This document shows, piece by piece, positions 1-9,514 of a DNA stretch of 64,000 bases. Origin of the DNA: Desulfuromonadaceae bacterium (GTDB taxonomy: Bacteria > Desulfobacterota > Desulfuromonadia > Desulfuromonadales > JAHYIW01); contig JAHYIW010000014.1 of assembly GCA_019429445.1 (NCBI GenBank), positions 17,019 through 81,018 of the forward strand, given 5' to 3'. A program made the translations under genes and the position numbers. The notes below the pieces were generated by a model. That model saw nothing but the letters and a program-made list of their open reading frames with translations, did no database searches and had not been told where the DNA came from. The number at the start of each line of letters is the position of its first letter. The first letter of the stretch is position 1.

Positions 1-953
<953 letters not shown>

Positions 954-999
954 TTAAGAACAAATATTTCACTTATTGCGTCAACAAGGAGGAAACCCA

Positions 1000-1305
1000 A
1001 TGGTTAACAACGCTTATGCTATGGCGAACAACGCAGCGCAGAAAAGTGGTGGCGGGTATGAGGGTATCATCATGCTGGTCGTCATGTTTGCGATCTTCTA
1101 TTTCCTGCTGATTCGTCCACAACAAAAACGGGCAAAACAGCACAAGGAAATGGTTGAGGCTTTGAAAATCGGCGATCAGATTGTTACTGCCGGGGGGATT
1201 CATGGACGAATTGCGGCGGTTCAGGATGACATCATCAGTGTAGAAATTGCAGCAGGTGTCAAAATTAAAGTTAATCGCGCCTCGGTCATGACGGTCAGCC
1301 ACTAG
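1000..1305 (+). CDS. yajC: Preprotein translocase subunit YajC
   Basis: Small single-span inner-membrane protein that accompanies SecDF at the Sec translocon. The 101-residue product has one hydrophobic segment (IIMLVVMFAIFYFLLIRP, about residues 23-42) followed by the family signature RPQQKRAKQHKEM and a soluble beta-rich tail (GDQIVTAGGIHGRIAAV). The start is the ATG at 1000 because AAGGAGG lies at 986-992; a TTG 24 bases upstream would also extend the frame but has no ribosome site. It ends in TAG, so amber is an ordinary stop codon here. secD follows after 121 bases. Confidence 0.96.
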   Translation: MVNNAYAMANNAAQKSGGGYEGIIMLVVMFAIFYFLLIRPQQKRAKQHKEMVEALKIGDQIVTAGGIHGRIAAVQDDIISVEIAAGVKIKVNRASVMTVSH

Positions 1306-1426
1306 TTTGGTTGCGCCAATCCGTCTGCGAACTGTGCTCCGACGGTTATGTTCGAATTAATGTATGCGGTTTACGTAGAACCGCTACGCAATTGACTCAA
1401 GGTCTCGGTAAGGAGTTATTTTTGTC

Positions 1427-3025
1427 ATGTCTACCAACACTAAATGGCGCGGACTGCTGATTTTTTTCTGCCTGCTCCTTTCACTCGTGTCGTTGGCCCC
1501 AACATTTGTCGGTGCTTCACTGCCAGGTTTCTGGACAAAGTTATTTGACCCGATTCGTCTTGGTCTCGACCTTCAGGGGGGGATGCACCTGGTGCTTGGT
1601 GTCGACGTTGACAAGGCGGTAGAAAGTCGTGTTGACGGGCTTATCGACCAGGCCGAAAGTCAGTTGCGTGAGAAGGATATTATCTTTAAACGCATTGAGC
1701 GCCAATCCGGAGATCGATTGGCAATTACTGTTTATGATGATGCAGCGGGTGCTGAAGTCGATGCCCTGATGAACGAAAACTTTCCCAACCTGGAAGCGTT
1801 GACCGTCCCGGTTTCCGGGGGGTATATCGAAAAGCAGTATCGACTTGGTGATCAAGAGATTGAAGAGGTTCGTGATTATGCAGTACGACAGGCGCTTGAA
1901 ACGCTGCGCAACCGGGTTGATGAATTCGGCGTCAGTGAACCGACCCTGCAACGTCAGTCTGGCAACCGCATCCTGATTCAGCTGCCGGGCGTCAAGGATC
2001 CCGAGCGGGCCATTGCGTTATTGGGAAAGACCGCCCGCCTGGAGTTCAAAATGGTTGTCGAAGACGGCAATATTGCCGAGGCTCTGAAGGGGAATTTGCC
2101 TCCCGGAGTTCTGTTGCTCTACGAAAAAAATGTTGATGCACGGACCGGCGCAACGAGTGAAACACCACTGCTGGTCGAGCAGAAGACAGCATTGACCGGT
2201 GATCTGCTCAGCGATGCACAGGTGCGGATCGATACGCGCTTCAACGACCCTTATGTTTCGATTGATTTCAATCCGGTCGGGGCCAAACGGTTTGATCAGT
2301 TGACCGCCGCTTCGGTTGGCCGACGGATGGCTATCGTTCTCGACGATACGGTGTACTCGGCCCCGGTAATTCGTGAACGGATTTCCGGCGGCAGTGCGCA
2401 GATCAGCGGTTCGTTTACCGAACAGGAGGCGACTGATCTGGCGATTGTTCTGCGTGCCGGATCGCTCCCCGCGCCGGTCAAGATCCTTGAAGACCGGACT
2501 GTAGGACCGTCCCTGGGGCGTGATTCGATCAGACAAGGGATAATCTCTGTCATGATCGGCGGCGTGCTGGTTATCGTGGCGATGTTGATATATTACAAGC
2601 TTTCCGGGCTGGTGGCCAATGTCGCGCTGATTCTCAATCTGTTCTTTATCCTTGCCTTGCTGAGTATTTTAGGCGCGACGCTGACCCTTCCGGGGATTGC
2701 CGGGATCGTTCTCACCGTCGGTATGGCCGTCGATGCCAACGTTCTTATTTTTGAACGGATTCGTGAGGAGGTTCGCGTCGGCAAGACAGCGCGAGCGGCA
2801 CTTGATGCGGGGTTCAGTAAAGCTTTTCTGACGATTATTGACGCAAACGTTACCACCCTGATTGCGGCTCTGGTTCTGTTTCAATTCGGTACCGGCCCGG
2901 TCAAAGGGTTTGCGGTTACGCTTTCGATCGGAATTGTTGCATCGCTGTTTACGGCGATCTTTGTTTCGCGGACGATTTTTGATTATTTCCTTAATCGTCA
3001 GCAAATCAAGCAGCTGAGCATTTAA
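1427..3025 (+). CDS. secD: Protein translocase subunit SecD
   Basis: Proton-driven membrane component that helps pull secreted proteins through SecYEG. The 532-residue protein has an N-terminal membrane helix, a large periplasmic part (with LGLDLQGGMHL, the SecD signature near residues 45-55) and five C-terminal helices from about residue 370, including GMAVDANVLIFERIREE. TAAGGAG at 1409-1415 precedes the ATG. A short hairpin (GCGGTT/AACCGC around 1366-1384) sits in the 121-base leader after yajC; its role is unknown. SecD and SecF are separate proteins here. Confidence 0.97.
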   Translation: MSTNTKWRGLLIFFCLLLSLVSLAPTFVGASLPGFWTKLFDPIRLGLDLQGGMHLVLGVDVDKAVESRVDGLIDQAESQLREKDIIFKRIERQSGDRLAITVYDDAAGAEVDALMNENFPNLEALTVPVSGGYIEKQYRLGDQEIEEVRDYAVRQALETLRNRVDEFGVSEPTLQRQSGNRILIQLPGVKDPERAIALLGKTARLEFKMVVEDGNIAEALKGNLPPGVLLLYEKNVDARTGATSETPLLVEQKTALTGDLLSDAQVRIDTRFNDPYVSIDFNPVGAKRFDQLTAASVGRRMAIVLDDTVYSAPVIRERISGGSAQISGSFTEQEATDLAIVLRAGSLPAPVKILEDRTVGPSLGRDSIRQGIISVMIGGVLVIVAMLIYYKLSGLVANVALILNLFFILALLSILGATLTLPGIAGIVLTVGMAVDANVLIFERIREEVRVGKTARAALDAGFSKAFLTIIDANVTTLIAALVLFQFGTGPVKGFAVTLSIGIVASLFTAIFVSRTIFDYFLNRQQIKQLSI

Positions 3026-3036
3026 GGAGGATCACC

Positions 3037-3969
3037 GTGGAATTTATTAAAGCGGACATTAATATTGATTTTGTCGGTAAGCGCAAGCTGGCACTTTTCT
3101 TTTCATTAGCGTTGATTACCATCGGACTGATCTCGTTGATTATCAAAGGGGGCCCCGATTACGGCATCGATTTTACTGGCGGAACGTTAGTGCAGATCTC
3201 ATTTACTGAACAGACCGGCCCGAAGGCGATTAAAGATGCTTTGGCGCAGGTTGAACTTAACGGTCTTGTTGTTCAGCAGTTCGGTGATGATCCGCGTGAG
3301 TTTTTACTCCGGGCACAGGAATCGACTACTGCGCTGAAAGGACTTGCCCAGCAGATTGGTGCCGCTTTGGAAAACGCCTACGGCGTAAACACGTTCGAAG
3401 TTCGTCGTACCGAGATGGTCGGACCGCAAGTTGGCAAGGAACTGCGCTCGCAGGGGTTGATGGCAATCCTTTACGCCATGATTGGTGTGCTGGCTTATGT
3501 CACCTGGCGGTTCGAATTTCGTTTTGCGGTCGGTGCGATTGTCGCACTGTTACATGATGTGCTGATTACTCTTGGTGTTTTTTCGTTGTTTGGCAAGGAA
3601 ATCGATCTGCCGATCATTGCCGCATTTCTGGCTATTGTTGGTTATTCACTGAACGACACCATCATCGTTTATGATCGCATTCGTGAAAACAGCGGCAAAT
3701 ATTCACGCAAGGACCTTGTCTTCATTATTAATCGGAGTATCAACGAAACACTTTCACGGACCGTTTTGACGTCGGGGACAACGTTGCTGGTGGTGCTGGC
3801 GCTCTTTGTTTTTGGCGGCGGGGTCATTCACAACTTTGCCTTCGCCTTGCTGGTCGGTATTATCATCGGAACCTATTCGTCAATCTTTGTTGCCAGCCCG
3901 GTTCTGGTTTACTGGGATGAATATCGTAAAGGACGCAAATCAGAAACAGATGCAAGGAGTGCCGCATGA
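3037..3969 (+). CDS. secF: Protein translocase subunit SecF
   Basis: Partner of SecD in the SecDF-YajC complex. The 310-residue product has a first membrane helix (residues 17-36), the YGIDFTGGTLVQI signature, a periplasmic segment and five helices ending near residue 295, with GYSLNDTIIVYDRIREN as the SecF counterpart of the SecD motif. It starts with GTG at 3037 behind AAGGAGG (3024-3030), 11 bases after the secD stop. The stop overlaps the next gene by four bases (ATGA), which suggests translational coupling. Confidence 0.97.
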   Translation: MEFIKADINIDFVGKRKLALFFSLALITIGLISLIIKGGPDYGIDFTGGTLVQISFTEQTGPKAIKDALAQVELNGLVVQQFGDDPREFLLRAQESTTALKGLAQQIGAALENAYGVNTFEVRRTEMVGPQVGKELRSQGLMAILYAMIGVLAYVTWRFEFRFAVGAIVALLHDVLITLGVFSLFGKEIDLPIIAAFLAIVGYSLNDTIIVYDRIRENSGKYSRKDLVFIINRSINETLSRTVLTSGTTLLVVLALFVFGGGVIHNFAFALLVGIIIGTYSSIFVASPVLVYWDEYRKGRKSETDARSAA

Positions 3970-4538
3970 AAAAAGAAACCTGGATTCTGGTCGGTGGTGC
4001 TTTGATGATTGGTATTTTGTTGGGGATATTGTTGAGTAAAGGAGGGAAATCATCTCCTGCAACAGTTGCTCAATCCTCGCCACAAGCAGCACCGCTCGTT
4101 GATTATCAACGTGACATCGCCATGCTCGAACAAGTTGTTGCCCGCGAGCCGGAAAACCGTAACGCCTGGATTCAATTAGGCAACCTCTATTTCGATTCTG
4201 ATCAACCAATTAAATCGGTCGAGTCCTATGACAAGGCTTTGGCGATTGATAATCGCGATCCCAACGTGTTAACCGACCAAGGCGTGATGTTTCGTCGACT
4301 TGGCTGGTTCGACAAGGCTGTCGAAAACTTCACGAAGGCGGTTGCGATTCAACCCAACCATCTACAGGCTTATTACAATCTCGGCATTGTCTATCGCTAT
4401 GATCTGCAAAACTTCGATGCCGCCAAAATGGCCTGGGAAAAATACCTGTCGATGAATCCGACCGGTCCCGGTGCTGATCAGGTGCGGGAACAAATGCAAT
4501 TTCTAACGACTCACCCGCCCGTATCACAAAACAAATAG
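3966..4538 (+). CDS. Membrane-anchored TPR protein
   Basis: Unassigned tetratricopeptide-repeat protein of 190 residues. An N-terminal uncleaved signal anchor (WILVGGALMIGILLGILLS, residues 5-23) is followed by a linker and about three TPR units from residue 45 (NAWIQLGNLYFDSDQPIKS, VLTDQGVMFRRLGWFDKAV, LQAYYNLGIVYRYDLQNFD). The layout resembles the TPR part of CcmH/NrfG cytochrome-maturation proteins, but no other ccm genes are nearby, so that function is not claimed. It overlaps secF by four bases and is followed by a GC-rich hairpin. Confidence 0.85.
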   Translation: MKKETWILVGGALMIGILLGILLSKGGKSSPATVAQSSPQAAPLVDYQRDIAMLEQVVAREPENRNAWIQLGNLYFDSDQPIKSVESYDKALAIDNRDPNVLTDQGVMFRRLGWFDKAVENFTKAVAIQPNHLQAYYNLGIVYRYDLQNFDAAKMAWEKYLSMNPTGPGADQVREQMQFLTTHPPVSQNK

Positions 4539-4551
4539 GCAGTTTTTTTGA

Positions 4552-4575
4552 GACGGGCCGAGAAATCGGCCCGTC
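4552..4575 (+). terminator. GC-rich hairpin, weak terminator candidate
   Basis: A perfect 10-bp stem (GACGGGCCGA/TCGGCCCGTC) closed by a GAAA tetraloop lies 13 bases after the TPR gene. The bases after it (TGAATTTACT) are only modestly T-rich, and a T run lies upstream instead, so it may attenuate or stabilise the transcript rather than stop it fully. Confidence 0.5.
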
Positions 4576-4588
4576 TGAATTTACTCCA

Positions 4589-5452
4589 ATGCGTAAATTT
4601 TTTTATCGGCATCTTTTAGTTATCCTGTCTCTGCTGGTTGTGCCCATCCTCACCTCCTGTCTTTTGGCGCGCAACATTTCGGGTGACATCGATGGTCAGC
4701 ACATTTGGCGGGGGACCGTCTATGTTGATGGTGATGTCGAGCTTTCAGCCGGGTCATCACTGCGTATCCTGCCGGGTACAGAAGTTGTTTTTCTCCCCCC
4801 CCGAGCGGGACAGCGCTCTGCACATCCTTTTTTTCATGGCAGTGAGCTGATCGTGCGCGGACGTTTGATCGCTGAAGGCACGGCAAGTGAGCCAATTGTA
4901 TTTCGCTCCATTGAAAGCAATGCACCCCCCGGTGCCTGGGGGAGCGTGAACCTTACGGAGAGTCCTTACGCCAGTTTTCGCTTCTGCCGTTTTAAGCAGG
5001 CTGACAGTGCCATTCACAGTCAGCAGTCGCGCGAGGTTTATATCCGCGAGTCGGTATTCGAAGATAATCTGGTTGCAATTCGTTTTCACTCGACGCCGAT
5101 CATCATTGAAAACAACCTTATTCAACACAATGGAGCGGGGATTCGCTTCCATTTCGATGCTCCGGTTATCAACCGGAATCTGATTGTCGATAATGAAAAA
5201 GGGATCTTTATTACCGCGCATCCGCGTGAATACCTGATAAGAAACAATCACTTTGCACGAAACAATACACACGTGGTCCTTGGTGAAGAAGTTCCCGAGG
5301 ATGTTGACCTGACCCTCAATTACTGGGATTCACCAGATCTCCCTGCCGCGCTATTCTTTGACAAAAATCGCAGTTCATATCTGGGCACTGTGCAGCTGCT
5401 GCCGCTGCTGCCACAGGCCGATCCCTCAACCGGGCCTTCATGGAACAGATAA
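4589..5452 (+). CDS. Lipoprotein with parallel beta-helix repeats
   Basis: Predicted envelope lipoprotein of 287 residues with no assigned reaction. The signal peptide ends in a lipobox (ILTSC, cysteine about residue 23). The mature part looks like a right-handed parallel beta-helix: it opens with VYVDGDVELSAGSSLRILPG and continues through repeated coils such as IIIENNLIQHNGAGIRFH, PVINRNLIVDNEKGIFI and YLIRNNHFARNNTHVVLG. Such folds are common in carbohydrate-binding or structural surface proteins. Its end overlaps recJ by 13 bases. The start at 4589 is chosen because it gives a complete signal peptide; no strong ribosome site is visible. Confidence 0.8.
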   Translation: MRKFFYRHLLVILSLLVVPILTSCLLARNISGDIDGQHIWRGTVYVDGDVELSAGSSLRILPGTEVVFLPPRAGQRSAHPFFHGSELIVRGRLIAEGTASEPIVFRSIESNAPPGAWGSVNLTESPYASFRFCRFKQADSAIHSQQSREVYIRESVFEDNLVAIRFHSTPIIIENNLIQHNGAGIRFHFDAPVINRNLIVDNEKGIFITAHPREYLIRNNHFARNNTHVVLGEEVPEDVDLTLNYWDSPDLPAALFFDKNRSSYLGTVQLLPLLPQADPSTGPSWNR

Positions 5453-7158
5453 TTGCCAGACGCTGGGTGTTGCGCTCCACTGAACCGGATGTCGAGTGTG
5501 TTGTTGCGTTGGGAACAGCGCTCAATGTCATGCCTTTGACCGCCCGGGTCCTCGCTTTACGTGGCATCGTGCAGCCTGATGCCGGACAAAATTTTCTCAC
5601 TGCCCGTCTTGCTGATCTTCCTGACCCTTATTTGCTCACCGATATGGATGTTGCGGTTTCCCGGTTATCCTCAGCGCTGGAGCGCGGCGAGAAGATAACT
5701 GTTCACGGGGATTACGACGTCGATGGCATCACCGCTACGGCACTGTTGGTCGAAAACCTCCGCGCGTGCGGTGCAGATTGCGATTATTTTATCCCGCTGC
5801 GTCTTGAGGACGGTTATGGCCTGTCGGCAGCTGCTATCCGCAGAATGGCGACGGCGGGTGTTGCTTTGCTGATTTCGGTTGATTGCGGGATCAGTGCTGT
5901 TTCTGAGGCCCATCTCGCTGCCGAACTGGGCCTTGATCTGATCATTACCGATCATCATCAACCCCCGAAAACGCTCCCCCAGGCATGGGCAATCATTGAC
6001 CCGCACCGTACTGATGACCTGTTCCCGGCCAAGGAGCTTGCCGGGGTCGGGGTCGCGTTCATGTTGTTAGTGGCGTTGCGGCAGCGGCTGCGTGAGCAGG
6101 GCTGGTTTGGGTCGTGTCCGGAACCCGACCTGCGCCATAGCCTTGATCTGGTTGCCCTGGGCACGATTGCGGATGTTGCGCCATTGACGGGACTGAATCG
6201 TACCTTGATTAAACCGGGGCTGTCCCTATTGGAACACAGCCGTCGGCCAGGAATTACAGCACTAAAATCGGTTGCCGGGGTTAACGTTGTTACCCCCGGA
6301 ACGGTCGGTTTCCAGCTGGCTCCGCGTCTCAATGCAGCGGGCCGTCTGGAAGATGCTGCATTAGGGGTGGAGTTGCTGTTAAGCGACGATCCGGTGCGTG
6401 CCAAGGATTATGCAGAGCAGTTGGATGCGTGTAATCAGGAACGACGCGAAATTGAGCGGCAAACCTGCGAAGAAGCGATTGAACTGGCTGCAAAGTGTGA
6501 TGAATCGCACCGCTCACTGGTCCTCGCACGAGCAGAGTGGCATCCCGGTGTGATCGGGATTGTGGCCAGTCGCCTGGTTGAACGTTACCACCGTCCGACC
6601 ATCCTGGTGGCGCTTGAGGGTGATCAGGGGAAAGGCTCGGCGCGTTCAATCCCCGGCTTCAATCTTTACCGCGCTCTTGGCGCATGTGCCGAATATCTGA
6701 GTGCATTCGGCGGTCACGCATATGCTGCGGGAATAGCGATTACCCGTGAAAATCTGGCGGCATTTGCGGATGCTTTTGAAGCCGTAGCGAGGGCAGATGT
6801 GGATGAGGACGACTATGTGCCAAAGTTGTTCCACGATGGCGAAATTACCTTCGAAGAGATATCCCTGCCACTCATTCACGAGCTGGCGACATTGGCTCCC
6901 TATGGTGTTGGCAACCCGGAACCGCTTTTTGTTGCTCGCGCGGTCAATCTGCAACAGATACAGGTGGTCAAAGAGAAACATTTAAAATTCACGGTGCGGC
7001 AGGGGGGGTACAGTTTTTCTGCAATCGCCTTTGGTCTGGCGGAAGGATTTGTCGCCGGTGCCGGTGCGCTGGACATCCTTTTTACCCCGTATATCAACCG
7101 GTGGCGTGATCGTGTCGAGATTCAGCTCAGAGTGAAAGCGTTGCAGGTGGTTACGTGA
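5440..7158 (+). CDS. recJ: Single-stranded-DNA-specific exonuclease RecJ
   Basis: 5'-3' exonuclease on single-stranded DNA acting in recombination and mismatch repair. The 572-residue protein carries the DHH phosphoesterase motifs: VHGDYDVDGITATALL (about residues 88-103), LISVDCGIS, IITDHHQPP, and VALGTIADVAPL. The DHHA1 region shows WHPGVIGIVASRLVERYHRP and the GKGSARSIPGFNLYRAL/GGHAYAAGI stretch, followed by the C-terminal OB domain. Length and motif order are normal for the family. The start codon lies inside the end of the preceding gene and the stop overlaps the next gene (GTGA). Confidence 0.97.
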   Translation: MEQIIARRWVLRSTEPDVECVVALGTALNVMPLTARVLALRGIVQPDAGQNFLTARLADLPDPYLLTDMDVAVSRLSSALERGEKITVHGDYDVDGITATALLVENLRACGADCDYFIPLRLEDGYGLSAAAIRRMATAGVALLISVDCGISAVSEAHLAAELGLDLIITDHHQPPKTLPQAWAIIDPHRTDDLFPAKELAGVGVAFMLLVALRQRLREQGWFGSCPEPDLRHSLDLVALGTIADVAPLTGLNRTLIKPGLSLLEHSRRPGITALKSVAGVNVVTPGTVGFQLAPRLNAAGRLEDAALGVELLLSDDPVRAKDYAEQLDACNQERREIERQTCEEAIELAAKCDESHRSLVLARAEWHPGVIGIVASRLVERYHRPTILVALEGDQGKGSARSIPGFNLYRALGACAEYLSAFGGHAYAAGIAITRENLAAFADAFEAVARADVDEDDYVPKLFHDGEITFEEISLPLIHELATLAPYGVGNPEPLFVARAVNLQQIQVVKEKHLKFTVRQGGYSFSAIAFGLAEGFVAGAGALDILFTPYINRWRDRVEIQLRVKALQVVT

Positions 7159-8360
7159 GTTTCCAGCCAAGCGCTATCGTTCCGCTTTTATTTCCGGGCG
7201 GACTGCTCTTCGGTATGATCATTTGGGTGTTGCACAACTCGCCTCTGGCGCTGATGATAGAGCCGTTTATCGACGTTCTGTTCCTGGTGATCGTTGCCGC
7301 CGCCTTTTTTTTCGGCTGGCGCTTCAATCGCTGTCGTCTGCTCTATGCACTGGCGCTGCTGGTGTTGACAGACCGTCTCCTTGGCTGGAACGACGCCGCC
7401 CATGAATTCATTCGTCTTGTCGCCGGAATCGCTTTGCCGCTGAATCTGGCGGTTATCGGCTGGTTCGGAGAACGGGGAATGTTGACCGGACGCGGGATCC
7501 GTCGTTGGTTATTCTTTGCTCTCCAGGTCGCACTTTTGGGCTGGTTGTATCATCGTTTTTCGAATATCACGATTGATTTGCTGGAGCGCAAGTTTATTCC
7601 CTGGCCGGTTGTTGACCTTTGCCCTCTGCCGCACAGTGTTCAAAGCGCATTTTTCCTTGCCTTTGTTTTGCTCCTGTTCCGCTATGGTCGTTATCCCAAA
7701 GTCTTTGAAGGGTGTTTTATCTGGGCGACAATTGCCGCTTTGTTCGCCATTGGGCAATCTTTTGTCGCTGCACCAGCGACTCCATATATTGTATGTTCCT
7801 TACTGATTCTCCTCGTCGGCGTGGTCGAATCATCCTACTCGCAGGCGTTTCAAGACGAGTTGACCGGACTCCCGGGGCGGCGCTCACTGAACGAAGCATT
7901 ATTGAAACTCGGCAGTCGTTATGCGATTGCAATGGTTGATATTGACCATTTTAAAAAGTTCAACGATACCTATGGCCACGATGTCGGCGATCAGGTGTTA
8001 CGGAGGGTGGCTGAGTCGCTGCGTGTGGTTCGCGGGGGAGGGCGGGCATTTCGCTACGGTGGTGAAGAGTTTGCGATCATCTTTCGCGGCAGGGAGATGC
8101 CGGAGACCTTGCCGCACCTGGAAGCGTTACGCGTGGAGCTCGCCGCAAGTGTTTTCATTCTGCGCGGGGCAGACCGTCCGCAGAAAAAGCCTGAAAAACC
8201 TCGTCCAGCCGCGGGCAAGGAGCAGCAACTGAGGATCACCGTCAGCATCGGGGTGGCGCAACGCGGTGGTGAGCACAGCTCCCCTGAAGAGGTGATCAAG
8301 ACCGCTGATGAGGCCTTGTATCGAGCCAAATCAGGTGGGCGTAATCAGGTGGCCGACTGA
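7155..8360 (+). CDS. Membrane diguanylate cyclase (GGDEF)
   Basis: Makes cyclic di-GMP from two GTP. The N-terminal 220 residues are hydrophobic with about seven predicted membrane helices and no recognised sensory domain. The GGDEF domain follows: DELTGLPGRRSLNEAL, MVDIDHFKKFNDTYGHDVGD and the active-site loop RYGGEEF, then VSIGVAQRG and DEALYRAKSGGRNQV. The inhibitory RxxD site is not conserved (the four residues read RGGG), so product inhibition is probably lost. A basic, proline-rich insert (about residues 335-355) sits inside the domain. The GTG start overlaps the recJ stop by four bases. Confidence 0.93.
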   Translation: MSFQPSAIVPLLFPGGLLFGMIIWVLHNSPLALMIEPFIDVLFLVIVAAAFFFGWRFNRCRLLYALALLVLTDRLLGWNDAAHEFIRLVAGIALPLNLAVIGWFGERGMLTGRGIRRWLFFALQVALLGWLYHRFSNITIDLLERKFIPWPVVDLCPLPHSVQSAFFLAFVLLLFRYGRYPKVFEGCFIWATIAALFAIGQSFVAAPATPYIVCSLLILLVGVVESSYSQAFQDELTGLPGRRSLNEALLKLGSRYAIAMVDIDHFKKFNDTYGHDVGDQVLRRVAESLRVVRGGGRAFRYGGEEFAIIFRGREMPETLPHLEALRVELAASVFILRGADRPQKKPEKPRPAAGKEQQLRITVSIGVAQRGGEHSSPEEVIKTADEALYRAKSGGRNQVAD

Positions 8361-8361
8361 T

Positions 8362-8673
8362 TCAGCGTAACCAGAAAAACGCGCCCAGAATAATAATCAC
8401 CACAAGTGGCATCAACCACAGCGCCTTTATGCTCTTTTTTTGTGACGGTGTCTCTTCCAGTCGTCCGACGACGGGAAAGCGTTCAATCAATGAGCGGACA
8501 TGGGGGGCCCCTTTGAGTTCTTCGGTCAAATCAGCCCCCGCCTGATGCGTGTCAAGGTGTTTGCCATCAACCCAGCGCGCACTAGCACTCACGTCGTAGA
8601 TCACCTGCGCGACGGCAACGTATGCCTTGCGTCCTTCCCGACCATCATAGTGAGCCAAATCTGTCATGTTCAT
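8362..8673 (-). CDS. Cytochrome b5-like haem-binding membrane protein
   Basis: Small predicted haem protein of 103 residues. The N-terminal 75 residues match the prokaryotic cytochrome b5-like family: LAHYDGREGRKAYVAVAQVI, VIYDVSASARWVDGKH and THQAGADLTEELKGAPHV, where the two histidines after WVDGK and in THQAG are the expected haem ligands. A C-terminal helix (ALWLMPLVVIIILGAFFWL) anchors it in the membrane. It faces the diguanylate cyclase tail to tail with one base between them and follows the FNT channel gene on the minus strand. Electron transfer is inferred from the family; partner unknown. Confidence 0.85.
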   Translation of the reverse strand: MNMTDLAHYDGREGRKAYVAVAQVIYDVSASARWVDGKHLDTHQAGADLTEELKGAPHVRSLIERFPVVGRLEETPSQKKSIKALWLMPLVVIIILGAFFWLR

Positions 8674-8700
8674 TGTCTGTTGTCCTTTTCGTGAGGTGAA

Positions 8701-9513
8701 TTATCGCGTTGTTCGCTGGTTGCGCAAGTGGATAAACCAGTAGGCACAGGAGACGAAGACGACCCCGCCGACGATGTTGCCGAGAGTTACCGGCAGCAGG
8801 TTGCCGAAAAAAAAGTTGTTCCAGGTGAGCTCCGGGGCGATTACCCCGCTATGCTTTTTCAGGAACAGACCGGTGGGGATAAGGTACATATTCGCCACCG
8901 AATGTTCAAAGCCACTGGCCACAAAGGCCATGATCGGCACATAACAGGCGAGAATTTTGCCACCGATGTCTCGGGCTGCCACGGCCATAAAAATCGCCAG
9001 GCAGACCAGCCAGTTGCAGAGGATGCCGCGGATCAGTGCAACGTCAAAGCTGAGTTGGCATTTAGCGCTGGCGATTGATACCGCATGATCTGTAATTGTT
9101 CCCGAACGCCAGAGATCTGAGCGATACATCAGCCAGGCAAAAAAGAGGGAACCAACAAAATTACCGAGCAGAACGACGCCCCAGTTTTTGCCCATCTTGC
9201 CCAAACTTAACTGGTGATCAAGGACCGTTTTGGTAAGCAGGCTGTTGCCGGTAAAAAGTTCCGCGCCGCAAATAACCACCAGCATCAGACCAAGCGAAAA
9301 AACACTGCCGCCGAGCAGTCGGGCAATACCGTAGCCGACAAACGAAGCCGCGTCCTGGGTAACGACGGTGGTGAGCTGTGCACCGAAAGCGATATAGAAA
9401 CCAGCCAGCAGGCTGAGCACAATTGTTCGCGCTAACGGTTGACTGTTGACGCGTAAACCGTTCGCAACGATCTGTTCCGTGGTCTCGGCGGGGCTGAGGA
9501 ACCGCTTCTCCAT
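8701..9513 (-). CDS. Formate/nitrite transporter family channel
   Basis: Six-helix inner-membrane channel of the FNT family, which passes formate, nitrite or hydrosulfide. Of 270 residues, helices are visible from about 30 to the end, with the family motifs CGAELFTGNSLL and NWLVCLAIFMA and the late helix GNIVGGVVFVSCAYWF. The ATG at 9513 is preferred: an in-frame start 18 codons upstream would run into the aminotransferase gene, and GGA precedes 9513. The substrate cannot be told from sequence alone. The neighbouring NO-type regulation to the right makes nitrite plausible but not shown. Confidence 0.9.
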   Translation of the reverse strand: MEKRFLSPAETTEQIVANGLRVNSQPLARTIVLSLLAGFYIAFGAQLTTVVTQDAASFVGYGIARLLGGSVFSLGLMLVVICGAELFTGNSLLTKTVLDHQLSLGKMGKNWGVVLLGNFVGSLFFAWLMYRSDLWRSGTITDHAVSIASAKCQLSFDVALIRGILCNWLVCLAIFMAVAARDIGGKILACYVPIMAFVASGFEHSVANMYLIPTGLFLKKHSGVIAPELTWNNFFFGNLLPVTLGNIVGGVVFVSCAYWFIHLRNQRTTR

Positions 9514-9514
9514 C

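Noticed and set aside
4552..4575. Minus-strand terminator at the GC hairpin
   Set aside because: The minus strand gives an A run, not a T run, after the stem, and no minus-strand gene ends here.
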